A DNA stretch of 55,988 bases from Hyphomicrobiales bacterium. Lineage in GTDB: Bacteria; Pseudomonadota; Alphaproteobacteria; Rhizobiales; Rhizobiaceae. Where the stretch lies: positions 1 through 55,988 of the forward strand of contig JAJFHU010000052.1 in NCBI GenBank assembly GCA_021775455.1. The letters are read 5' to 3'. Below are positions 47,543 through 55,988 of the stretch, piece by piece. The notes under the pieces were generated by a model that was not told where the DNA came from, did not search any database, and was given only the letters and a program-made list of their open reading frames with translations. The position numbers and the translations under genes were made by a program. Each line of letters begins with the position of its first letter. Position 1 is the stretch's first letter.

Positions 47543-50500
47543 ATGAACCAAGAGGTCATGAATCTCTTCAATAGCCCTGCACAGTCGCAGAATTTCGACT
47601 CCATACGGATTTCGATTGCCTCACCTGACAAGATCCTGTCGTGGTCATTTGGCGAAATCAAAAAGCCGGAGACAATTAACTACCGCACATTCAAACCGGA
47701 GCGTGACGGTCTATTCTGTGCTCGTATTTTCGGCCCTGTAAAGGACTATGAGTGCCTTTGCGGCAAGTACAAGCGGATGAAATACAAGGGCATCATTTGT
47801 GAAAAATGTGGTGTCGAGGTCACGCTTTCCCGTGTTCGTCGCGAGCGCATGGGTCATATCGACCTTGCAGCTCCAGTGGCACACATCTGGTTCCTGAAAT
47901 CACTGCCATCGCGTATTGGTCTGCTGCTTGACATGACCTTGAAGGATCTTGAGCGTATTCTTTATTTTGAGAATTTTGTTGTAACTGAGCCGGGATTGAC
48001 GCCGCTTATACCGAACCAGCTTTTAAGCGAAGAAGAATATTTCAACGCACTGGATGAATTTGGTGAGGACAGCTTCACTGCAATGATTGGTGCCGAAGCC
48101 ATCCACGATATTCTTGCATCAATTGATCTGGAAAAATCCGCTGGAGATCTGCGCACCGAACTCGCTGAAACTTCTTCTGAACTAAAAACCAAGAAGATCA
48201 CGAAGCGCCTTAAAGTTGTTGAAGCCTTTATCGAATCGGGAAATCGTCCTGAGTGGATGATCATGAAGACAGTTCCGGTAATTCCACCGGATCTTCGTCC
48301 GCTGGTTCCGCTGGATGGTGGTCGTTTCGCGACATCTGATCTTAACGATTTATATCGCCGGGTAATCAACCGGAATAATCGACTGAAGCGCTTGATTGAA
48401 CTGCGTGCGCCAGACATTATTATCCGAAACGAAAAACGGATGTTACAGGAGTCGGTTGACGCCCTGTTCGACAATGGTCGTCGTGGTCGTACTATTACCG
48501 GAGCAAACAAGCGTCCGCTAAAATCCCTTTCTGACATGTTGAAAGGCAAGCAGGGTCGTTTCCGCCAGAACCTGCTTGGAAAGCGCGTCGATTATTCCGG
48601 CCGTTCCGTTATTGTGACTGGTCCTGAACTGCTGTTGCATCAATGTGGCCTTCCAAAGAAAATGGCACTGGAGCTCTTCAAGCCGTTCATCTATGCGCGT
48701 CTTGACGCAAAGGGATATTCTTCAACTGTCAAGCAGGCGAAGAAACTCGTTGAAAAAGAAAAACCTGAAGTCTGGGATATTCTCGACGAGGTTATTCGCG
48801 AACATCCGGTTTTGTTGAACCGCGCTCCAACGCTTCACCGCTTGGGTATTCAGGCATTTGAGCCGATACTTATTGAGGGTAAGGCAATTCAGCTTCATCC
48901 GCTGGTTTGTGCTGCATTCAATGCCGACTTTGACGGTGACCAAATGGCTGTTCACGTACCGCTGTCGCTGGAAGCACAGCTTGAAGCACGCGTGTTGATG
49001 ATGTCTACAAACAACATTCTGCATCCTGCGAACGGTCAACCTATCATTGTTCCATCTCAGGATATGGTGCTTGGTCTTTATTACCTATCCATAGTTTCAG
49101 AAAACGAACCAGGCGAAGGTATGGCATTCTCCGATATGGGTGAATTACACCATGCGCTGGATGAAGGTGTGGTAACCCTTCACACAAAAATCCGTGGTCG
49201 TTTCAAGACTGTTGACGAAGATGGAAATCCAGTTTCACAGGTTTACGAAACTACACCGGGTCGAATGATTATTGGTGAGTTGCTGCCGCGTAATCATCGC
49301 ATCAGCTTTGATATCTGCAACACTGAGATGACCAAGAAAAACATCTCGAAGTTGATTGATACAGTCTATCGCCACTCTGGTCAGAAAGACACGGTGATTT
49401 TCTGTGATCAGATCATGCAGTTGGGATTCGGCCATGCTTGTCGCGCGGGTATATCGTTCGGCAAGGACGACATGGTTATCCCTGAAACCAAGACCGAACT
49501 CGTAAATCAAACTCAGGCACTGACGAAAGAATATGAGCAGCAATACAATGATGGCCTTATCACCCAAGGTGAAAAGTACAACAAGGTTGTAGATGCGTGG
49601 GCCAAGTGCGGTGACAAGGTTGCAGACGAAATGATGGATCGTATTCGTGCGGTCAAGTTTGATGACAAAACCAAACGTCAGTTGCCAATGAATTCGATCC
49701 ACATGATGAGCCATTCAGGTGCTCGTGGTTCTCCAACGCAGATGAAGCAGTTGGCCGGTATGCGTGGTCTAATGGCCAAGCCATCCGGTGAGATCATTGA
49801 AAGTCCAATCATCTCAAACTTTAAGGAAGGGCTGACTGTTCTTGAGTACTTCAACTCTACCCACGGTGCTCGTAAGGGTCTTGCTGATACAGCGCTTAAG
49901 ACCGCCAACTCCGGTTATCTTACTCGTCGCCTGGTTGATGTTGCTCAGGATTGCATTGTCAACGAAGAAGATTGCGGAACCGAAAACGGTCTTTCCATGC
50001 AGGCAGTTGTTAATGCCGGTCAGGTAGTTGCAACGCTTGGTATGCGTATCCTTGGTCGCACAACGGCAGAAGATGTTGTGAACCCTGATACAGGCGAACT
50101 GATCGTTGGACAAAATCATCTGGTAGGCGAAGAGGATGTGGATGCAATCGAATCTGCTGGTGTAAAAACCATCAATATCCGCTCTGCACTTACCTGTGAA
50201 ACCCAAAATGGCATTTGTGGCGCTTGTTATGGTCGTGACCTTGCTCGTGGAACGACGGTTAACATGGGTGAAGCAGTCGGGGTGATTGCTGCCCAGTCCA
50301 TCGGAGAGCCTGGAACTCAGCTTACAATGCGTACATTCCATATTGGTGGTACTGCGCAAGTAGTTGACCAGTCGTTCCTTGAAGCCTCACACGAAGGTAC
50401 AGTGAAGTTCCGCAACAAAAATGTTGCCAAGGACTCTGAAGGCCGCCGAATCGTTATGGGCCGCAACATGAACCTCATTCTTGAAGATGAAAAAGGGGTT

Positions 50501-51754
50501 GAACGTGCATCGCACCGCATCAACTATGGTTCGCAACTGTTGGTTGATGAAGGCGACAACGTCAAACAAAGTCAGCGTATGGCTGAGTGGGATCCATATA
50601 CCCGCCCAATGATGTCTGAAGTTGCAGGCGTTGTTGAGTTTGAAGATGTTGTTGATGGCATTTCTGTTCAGGAAAATGCCGATGAATCAACCGGTATTAC
50701 GAAACGTGTGGTTGTTGATTGGCGTGCCAATCCTCGTGGTGTCGATTTGAAGCCGGCTATTGTCATCAAGAACAAGAAAGGTGAAATCTCCAAACTCAAG
50801 CGCGGTGGAGATGCTCGAATTCTTCTTTCAGTGGACGCCATTCTTTCAGTTGAACCGGGTCAGGAAATTTCTGCTGGTGATGTGCTTGCGCGTATCCCAA
50901 CAGAAAGCGCCAAGACAAAGGACATTACCGGTGGTTTGCCACGGGTTGCGGAACTTTTCGAAGCGCGTCGTCCAAAAGATCACGCAGTTATCGCTGAAAT
51001 TGATGGCACAATTCGCTTTGGGCGTGACTACAAGAACAAGCGTCGCATTGCGATTGAACCGGATGATTCAACTCAGGAGACCGTGGAATATCTTATTCCG
51101 AAGGGAAAACCGTTCCACTTGCAGGATGGTGATCCGATCGAAAAGGGTGATTACATCCTCGACGGCAATCCGGCACCCCATGACATTCTCGCAATTCGCG
51201 GAGTGGAGGCGTTGGCGAACTATCTGGTTAATGAGATTCAGGAAGTTTACCGGCTGCAGGGTGTTGTGATCAACGACAAGCACATTGAGGTGATTGTTCG
51301 CCAGATGCTGCAAAAGGTTGAAATCACTGATCCAGGTGAAACAGGCCTCATCGAAGGTGAGCAGATTGATCGTATCGAAATGGATATCCTGAACGAGCGC
51401 ATCATGGAAGAGGGCAAAAAGCCTGCAAGTGGCAACCCGATTTTGTTGGGTATCACCAAGGCAAGCTTGCAGACGAGGTCTTTCATCTCGGCAGCTTCAT
51501 TCCAGGAGACAACACGCGTCTTGACAGAGGCATCAGTCGCCGGCAAGTCCGATACACTGGAAGGTCTCAAGGAAAACGTTATTGTCGGTCGTCTTATCCC
51601 TGCTGGTACCGGTGGGGTCATGTCCAAGGTACGTCGCCTTGCAAGCAACCGCGATAGTCTCATTTTGGAAGAAAAGCAGAAAGAGGCAGACGCCCAGGCT
51701 GCACTAATGGATTTGAGCTCAAAGGGTGAGGAAGCGAAAGAACCAGCCGAATAG
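47543..51754 (+). CDS. rpoC: RNA polymerase beta' subunit
   Basis: This is the largest core subunit, of 1403 residues. The N-terminal zinc site is [21 protein letters not shown] (about 70-90). The catalytic magnesium loop [12 protein letters not shown] is at about residues 460-471. The second zinc-binding region carries [15 protein letters not shown] (about 885-899). The trigger-loop block [16 protein letters not shown] is intact. The start ATG 47543 follows GGAGACG. It is followed by a strong terminator that closes the rpoBC transcription unit. Confidence 0.98.
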   Translation: MNQEVMNLFNSPAQSQNFDSIRISIASPDKILSWSFGEIKKPETINYRTFKPERDGLFCARIFGPVKDYECLCGKYKRMKYKGIICEKCGVEVTLSRVRRERMGHIDLAAPVAHIWFLKSLPSRIGLLLDMTLKDLERILYFENFVVTEPGLTPLIPNQLLSEEEYFNALDEFGEDSFTAMIGAEAIHDILASIDLEKSAGDLRTELAETSSELKTKKITKRLKVVEAFIESGNRPEWMIMKTVPVIPPDLRPLVPLDGGRFATSDLNDLYRRVINRNNRLKRLIELRAPDIIIRNEKRMLQESVDALFDNGRRGRTITGANKRPLKSLSDMLKGKQGRFRQNLLGKRVDYSGRSVIVTGPELLLHQCGLPKKMALELFKPFIYARLDAKGYSSTVKQAKKLVEKEKPEVWDILDEVIREHPVLLNRAPTLHRLGIQAFEPILIEGKAIQLHPLVCAAFNADFDGDQMAVHVPLSLEAQLEARVLMMSTNNILHPANGQPIIVPSQDMVLGLYYLSIVSENEPGEGMAFSDMGELHHALDEGVVTLHTKIRGRFKTVDEDGNPVSQVYETTPGRMIIGELLPRNHRISFDICNTEMTKKNISKLIDTVYRHSGQKDTVIFCDQIMQLGFGHACRAGISFGKDDMVIPETKTELVNQTQALTKEYEQQYNDGLITQGEKYNKVVDAWAKCGDKVADEMMDRIRAVKFDDKTKRQLPMNSIHMMSHSGARGSPTQMKQLAGMRGLMAKPSGEIIESPIISNFKEGLTVLEYFNSTHGARKGLADTALKTANSGYLTRRLVDVAQDCIVNEEDCGTENGLSMQAVVNAGQVVATLGMRILGRTTAEDVVNPDTGELIVGQNHLVGEEDVDAIESAGVKTINIRSALTCETQNGICGACYGRDLARGTTVNMGEAVGVIAAQSIGEPGTQLTMRTFHIGGTAQVVDQSFLEASHEGTVKFRNKNVAKDSEGRRIVMGRNMNLILEDEKGVERASHRINYGSQLLVDEGDNVKQSQRMAEWDPYTRPMMSEVAGVVEFEDVVDGISVQENADESTGITKRVVVDWRANPRGVDLKPAIVIKNKKGEISKLKRGGDARILLSVDAILSVEPGQEISAGDVLARIPTESAKTKDITGGLPRVAELFEARRPKDHAVIAEIDGTIRFGRDYKNKRRIAIEPDDSTQETVEYLIPKGKPFHLQDGDPIEKGDYILDGNPAPHDILAIRGVEALANYLVNEIQEVYRLQGVVINDKHIEVIVRQMLQKVEITDPGETGLIEGEQIDRIEMDILNERIMEEGKKPASGNPILLGITKASLQTRSFISAASFQETTRVLTEASVAGKSDTLEGLKENVIVGRLIPAGTGGVMSKVRRLASNRDSLILEEKQKEADAQAALMDLSSKGEEAKEPAE

Positions 51755-51778
51755 GTTTACGCTTCAATTCAAATTTGG

Positions 51779-51807
51779 AAAAGGGCCGCCAAATGAGCGG
51801 CCCTTTT
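51779..51807 (+). terminator. Rho-independent terminator after rpoC
   Basis: AAAAGGGCCGC pairs with GCGGCCCTTTT around a seven-base loop. The A- and T-flanked arms allow it to work in both directions, also serving the minus-strand GFA gene that ends at 51831. Confidence 0.9.
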
Positions 51808-51830
51808 GATTCACAGCGACTGTGAAGCTT

Positions 51831-52199
51831 CTAACGATCCTTCACGTGATTGATTCCGTCTCCGACAGGTGCGGGTTCAAAATCATACGGTATTACGCCT
51901 TCAATGCACGCGATGTTGAAGCTGAACTGATCAGGATTGCTCCGTCGTTGGTGATGAGTGTAAATTCCGCACGTTTTGCAAAAGTAGTGCTTTGCTGTCT
52001 TTGTGTTCCATTGATAAAGCGTGAGATTGTCAGCTCCGGCGACAACATTTAGCTTTTCAAGTTTTACTGACTGAACAAATGCGCTACGACGCCGACACAT
52101 CGAGCAGTTGCAGTGGTGCACGTCATCCAGGCCATTCTCCAGCACCACCTCAAATGTGACTGCACCGCAATGGCATGTACCCGTGTGGATTTCTGACAT
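51831..52199 (-). CDS. GFA (CENP-V/GFA domain) family protein
   Basis: The 122-residue protein has the zinc-binding Cys pattern of the GFA family: CHCGAV near the N-terminus, CNCSMCRR in the middle, and FCKTCG with HHQRRSNP in the C-terminal half. The family was named after glutathione-dependent formaldehyde-activating enzyme, but most members have no proven activity. It lies on the minus strand inside the rpoC-rpsL interval, an unusual place for an unrelated gene. Confidence 0.85.
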   Translation of the reverse strand: MSEIHTGTCHCGAVTFEVVLENGLDDVHHCNCSMCRRRSAFVQSVKLEKLNVVAGADNLTLYQWNTKTAKHYFCKTCGIYTHHQRRSNPDQFSFNIACIEGVIPYDFEPAPVGDGINHVKDR

Positions 52200-52479
52200 G
52201 TTGCATCCTGGCTTTTGGCTTGTTTTGGAATAATACTACCGGGTGGCATTCAACCAGATAAAGTTGGCCCAGGCAAACTGGTCGAAATGTATGGAATCGT
52301 GATTTCAATGAGAATTAAGATAAATTATAGAAGCGGGAAGGGTGCAGCACTTTGTAGCGGATCTCAGCAATTCTGGGCGAATATCTGGTAAAAACCGGCC
52401 GAGTCATGCCACAATGGCAGAGCGAGCTCCAATTTCATGATTATTTGCCAAAAAACGCGCCATGGAAGCTTTTCAGGCC
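52200..52479. other. Intergenic region upstream of the str operon promoter
   Basis: No gene, repeat or RNA is recognised in these roughly 280 bases between the GFA gene and the str promoter. The region is rather A/T-rich around 52300-52340. Confidence 0.4.
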
Positions 52480-52508
52480 TTGACGCGGTTCCATCAAAAC
52501 ACTATTAC
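52480..52508 (+). promoter_or_regulatory. Candidate sigma70 promoter of rpsL-rpsG-fusA-tuf
   Basis: TTGACG (52480-52485), 17 bases, TATTAC (52503-52508). Both boxes are close to consensus. The predicted start near 52515 gives a leader of about 255 bases, which holds two hairpins: GACCGA-ATT-TCGGTC (52610-52624), and CCCGAA pairing with TTCGGG (about 52646-52671). A second TTGACT at 52581 lacks a good -10. Confidence 0.5.
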
Positions 52509-52770
52509 CACGTCCAACAAGCCGATGTGAGTCCGCTTGCTTCGCGGCGTCATGCTGTGAACCCCAGACTCAAACAAGGTTTGACTAACATTTTTGATTA
52601 AAGGTGCATGACCGAATTTCGGTCCTCTGCGTTAAGGAAGGTTCCCCGAAAAGAGCTTAGCAGTTCGGGAGAGCCTTTATTGCATGGATAATGGAAAGCC
52701 TGATGTTTTTCGTTGTCTTGGGATAAAAGCCGGACTTTGGGCCGGTAAGAGAACAAAAGGTGCAGGTTGT

Positions 52771-53142
52771 ATGCCTACCATTAACCAGCTGGTTCGAAAT
52801 CCTCGCAAGGCTTCAGTGAAGCGCAGCAAGGTACCGGCAATGGAATCATGTCCGCAGAAACGTGGGGTATGTACTCGTGTTTATACGACAACTCCGAAAA
52901 AGCCGAACTCAGCACTCCGCAAGGTCGCAAAAATTCGGTTGACCAATGGGTACGAAGTAATTGGTTACATTCCTGGTGAAGGGCATAATTTGCAAGAGCA
53001 CTCAGTTGTCATGATCCGCGGTGGACGCGTGAAAGACTTGCCGGGTGTTCGCTATCACATAATCCGCGGTATTCTTGACACCCAGGGCGTCAAGGACCGT
53101 AAGCAGCGCCGCTCCAAGTACGGCACCAAACGTCCGAAGTAA
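52771..53142 (+). CDS. rpsL: Ribosomal protein uS12
   Basis: S12 lies at the decoding centre. The 123-residue product starts [13 protein letters not shown] at ATG 52771, after AGGTG. The open frame reaches 52684, but the 29 extra residues are not family-like. [12 protein letters not shown] and [13 protein letters not shown] keep the Lys residues whose change gives streptomycin resistance, so the sequence is of the sensitive type. The order rpsL-rpsG-fusA-tuf is standard. Confidence 0.97.
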   Translation: MPTINQLVRNPRKASVKRSKVPAMESCPQKRGVCTRVYTTTPKKPNSALRKVAKIRLTNGYEVIGYIPGEGHNLQEHSVVMIRGGRVKDLPGVRYHIIRGILDTQGVKDRKQRRSKYGTKRPK

Positions 53143-53160
53143 GCGGCCAGAGGAATATAG

Positions 53161-53634
<474 letters not shown>

Positions 53635-53693
53635 GGAATTTTCTGGAGTTTCGCTAATTGGCGCGAACTCTGCAAATAACAAGGTTCAAGGCA

Positions 53694-55787
53694 ATGGCCC
53701 GCGAATACGCAATTGAAGATTATCGTAACTTCGGCATCATGGCCCACATTGATGCTGGCAAGACGACTACGACTGAACGCATCCTGTATTACACAGGTAA
53801 AAGCCACAAAATTGGTGAAGTGCACGATGGTGCTGCAACCATGGACTGGATGGAACAGGAGCAGGAGCGCGGTATTACGATTACTTCCGCTGCTACAACT
53901 ACATTCTGGCCTGGTCGTGATGGTAGAAAACGTCGCTTTAACATCATCGATACGCCCGGCCACGTTGACTTCACGATTGAGGTAGAGCGTTCCTTGCGTG
54001 TGCTTGATGGCGCGATTGCGCTTCTGGATGCCAATGCTGGCGTAGAACCACAGACTGAAACTGTTTGGCGCCAAGCTGACAAGTACAATGTTCCTCGCAT
54101 GATCTTTGTCAACAAAATGGACAAGATCGGCGCAGATTTTTATCGCTCGGTAGAAATGATCAAGGAACGCCTTGGTGGTACTCCATTGGTTCTTCAGTTG
54201 CCGATTGGTGCTGAAAATGATTTTGTTGGTGTTGTTGATCTCATCGAAATGAATGCGCTGATTTGGAAATCCGAGAATCTGGGCGCTGAATGGGACGTAG
54301 TGGACATTCCAGCCGATCTTGCTGATAAAGCTGCGGAATTCCGTGAGAAGCTGGTTGAAGCTGCTGTTGAGAATGACGAAGCCGCTATGGAAGCTTATCT
54401 GGAAGGCGAAGAGCCATCAAATGACAAGCTTCGTGAATTGATCCGCAAAGGTACAATTGCAGCAGAATATTTTCCGGTTCTTTGTGGCTCCGCATTCAAA
54501 AACAAAGGTGTACAGCCTTTGCTTGATGCGGTTGTAGACTTTCTGCCTAGTCCGGTTGAAATTCCTCCAATCAAGGGCATTGACGTAAAAACCGAAGAAG
54601 ATATTACTCGCAAGGCATCTGATGACGAACCGCTTGGTATTCTCGCATTCAAGATCATGAATGACCCGTTCGTTGGTTCGCTTACGTTTTGCCGCATCTA
54701 TTCCGGCAAGATTGAAACTGGTTCGTCAGTTCTCAATACTGTGAAAGACAAACGTGAACGCGTTGGCCGCATGTTGCTAATGCATTCGAATGACCGTGAA
54801 GATATCAAGGAAGCATTTGCAGGTGATATTGTAGCTATCGCTGGCCTGAAAGAAACCACAACTGGTGATACGCTCAGTGATCCGTTGAAGCCGGTAATTC
54901 TGGAGCGTATGGAATTCCCGGAACCGGTAATTCAGATCGCGATTGAACCCAAGACAAAGGGTGACCAGGAAAAAATGGGTATCGCGCTAAACCGCCTTGC
55001 TGCTGAAGATCCGTCATTCCGCGTTAAATCAGACGAGGAATCAGGTCAGACAATCATCGCTGGCATGGGTGAATTGCACCTTGATATTCTGGTTGATCGC
55101 ATGAGACGTGAATTCAACGTTGAAGCAAACGTCGGCGCGCCGCAGGTTGCTTACCGCGAAACCATTACAAAGCTTGCTGAAATTGACTACACCCACAAGA
55201 AACAATCTGGTGGTTCTGGTCAGTTTGCACGCATAAAAATCATATTTGAACCAAATCCGGAAGGTGAGGAATTCGAATTTGTGTCGAAGGTTGTTGGTGG
55301 TTCGGTTCCAAAGGAATATATTCCAGGTGTTGAAAAAGGTATTTTGAGCGTTCTTTCTTCAGGACCGCTTGCTGGCTTCCCCATGCTTGGTGTTAAGGCG
55401 ACCCTGATTGATGGTGCTTACCACGATGTGGACTCATCGGTGCTGGCATTCGAAATTGCTGCACGTGCTGCTTTCCGTGAGGGTGCTTCACAAGTTGGAG
55501 CTCAACTGCTGGAACCGATAATGTCTGTAGAAGTTGTTACACCGGAAGATTATGTTGGTGATGTTATTGGCGATTTGAACTCTCGCCGTGGCATGATCCA
55601 GGGCCAGGAAATCCGCGGTATTGCGACAGTCGTAAATGCCCATGTACCGCTCGCCAACATGTTTAAGTATGTAGATAGCCTGCGTTCGATGTCACAGGGC
55701 CGTGCCCAATACACTATGCAGTTTGATCACTATGCACCGGTTCCGGCCGCTGTATCACAGGAAATCCGGGAAAAATACGCCGGTTAA
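53694..55787 (+). CDS. fusA: Elongation factor G
   Basis: EF-G is the GTPase that drives translocation on the ribosome. The 697-residue protein starts [25 protein letters not shown] (G1 loop AHIDAGKTT), with [19 protein letters not shown] (G3) and VNKMDK (G4). Domains III to V follow, including GMGELHLDI. The frame is open to TTG 53658, but ATG 53694 gives the normal N-terminus and is chosen. It follows rpsG by 59 bases. Confidence 0.97.
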   Translation: MAREYAIEDYRNFGIMAHIDAGKTTTTERILYYTGKSHKIGEVHDGAATMDWMEQEQERGITITSAATTTFWPGRDGRKRRFNIIDTPGHVDFTIEVERSLRVLDGAIALLDANAGVEPQTETVWRQADKYNVPRMIFVNKMDKIGADFYRSVEMIKERLGGTPLVLQLPIGAENDFVGVVDLIEMNALIWKSENLGAEWDVVDIPADLADKAAEFREKLVEAAVENDEAAMEAYLEGEEPSNDKLRELIRKGTIAAEYFPVLCGSAFKNKGVQPLLDAVVDFLPSPVEIPPIKGIDVKTEEDITRKASDDEPLGILAFKIMNDPFVGSLTFCRIYSGKIETGSSVLNTVKDKRERVGRMLLMHSNDREDIKEAFAGDIVAIAGLKETTTGDTLSDPLKPVILERMEFPEPVIQIAIEPKTKGDQEKMGIALNRLAAEDPSFRVKSDEESGQTIIAGMGELHLDILVDRMRREFNVEANVGAPQVAYRETITKLAEIDYTHKKQSGGSGQFARIKIIFEPNPEGEEFEFVSKVVGGSVPKEYIPGVEKGILSVLSSGPLAGFPMLGVKATLIDGAYHDVDSSVLAFEIAARAAFREGASQVGAQLLEPIMSVEVVTPEDYVGDVIGDLNSRRGMIQGQEIRGIATVVNAHVPLANMFKYVDSLRSMSQGRAQYTMQFDHYAPVPAAVSQEIREKYAG

Positions 55788-55850
55788 TTGAATTTGAATG
55801 TCAACCAGATGCGCGGGTAGTGAGGTCGCGTCAACGGATGGAGAGATAAA

Positions 55851-55988
55851 ATGTCGAAGGAAAAATTTGAGCGCAACAAGCCGCATTGCAACATTGGCAC
55901 GATTGGCCATGTTGACCACGGCAAGACGACGTTGACGGCAGCGATCACGAAGTATTTTGGTGATTTTCAGGCCTATGACCAGATTGAT
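55851..55988 (+). CDS. tuf: Elongation factor Tu, 5' part (runs off the window)
   Basis: Forty-six codons are visible, [28 protein letters not shown] onward, with the G1 loop GHVDHGKT. The rest lies beyond the window edge. GGAGAG precedes ATG 55851 at a good distance, and fusA ends 63 bases upstream. It delivers aminoacyl-tRNA to the ribosome. Confidence 0.96.
   Translation, partial: MSKEKFERNKPHCNIGTIGHVDHGKTTLTAAITKYFGDFQAYDQID

Noticed and set aside
49814-50359. 181-residue minus-strand open frame inside rpoC
   Set aside because: It is antisense to the conserved beta' sequence, a shadow frame only.
52581-52586. TTGACT as an alternative str-operon promoter
   Set aside because: No acceptable -10 box lies 16 to 18 bases downstream; the TTGACG/TATTAC pair at 52480-52508 is better.

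Overview
The window comes from an alphaproteobacterial chromosome, most likely a Hyphomicrobiales (Rhizobiales)-type organism of moderate GC content. The evidence is the recA-alaS-icd neighbourhood, the dimeric NADP isocitrate dehydrogenase, the clpS-clpA pair beside a D-Ala-D-Ala carboxypeptidase with a SPOR-like tail, the lipid-modifying acyltransferase fusion, and a long secE-nusG-rplKA-rplJL-rpoBC / rpsL-rpsG-fusA-tuf block. The species cannot be named from sequence reading alone. I saw no rRNA, tRNA, CRISPR array, insertion sequence or prophage.

Layout. 1-900 is gene-free. It holds palindromic dispersed repeats and what looks like a minus-strand structured RNA gene, with its own promoter, a long closing stem and a Rho-independent terminator that is duplicated exactly 150 bp further on. 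903-2312 is an A/T-rich two-gene unit on the minus strand: a PD-(D/E)xK-like protein followed by an HNH nuclease-like protein. 2738-10977 is core metabolism and repair: recA, alaS, an SDR lacking the usual Tyr, icd, a nitroreductase and fumC. 11066-11665 is a short TadG-like protein. 11684-18209 is one tightly overlapping minus-strand operon that makes a CDP-6-deoxyhexose (rfbF, rfbG, an epimerase/reductase) and transfers it to a surface glycan (GT2, GtrA, a methyltransferase and a membrane GT-C enzyme). 18480-24317 holds a secreted PHB-depolymerase-like esterase, a 991-residue fusion of a SerC-like aminotransferase with a SerA-like dehydrogenase, a divergent FMN-dependent 2-hydroxyacid dehydrogenase, and a small very acidic protein.

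24467-39335 is a mixed housekeeping and envelope region: clpA/clpS, a D,D-carboxypeptidase, a J-domain membrane protein with a VWA partner, a DUF2336 protein, NAD kinase, a DUF1194 VWA protein, gamma-glutamyltransferase, small hypotheticals, an OlsF-like bifunctional acyltransferase and a fumarylacetoacetase-family hydrolase. 39658-55988 is the transcription and translation super-cluster from secE to the start of tuf. It is interrupted only by a GFA-family gene on the opposite strand between rpoC and rpsL.

The features most worth a second look are the SerC-SerA fusion with its divergent hydroxyacid dehydrogenase, the two-gene nuclease unit, the putative structured RNA with a duplicated terminator, and the dedicated CDP-sugar Gtr-like cassette. 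Functional statements rest on motif reading; no database search was run.
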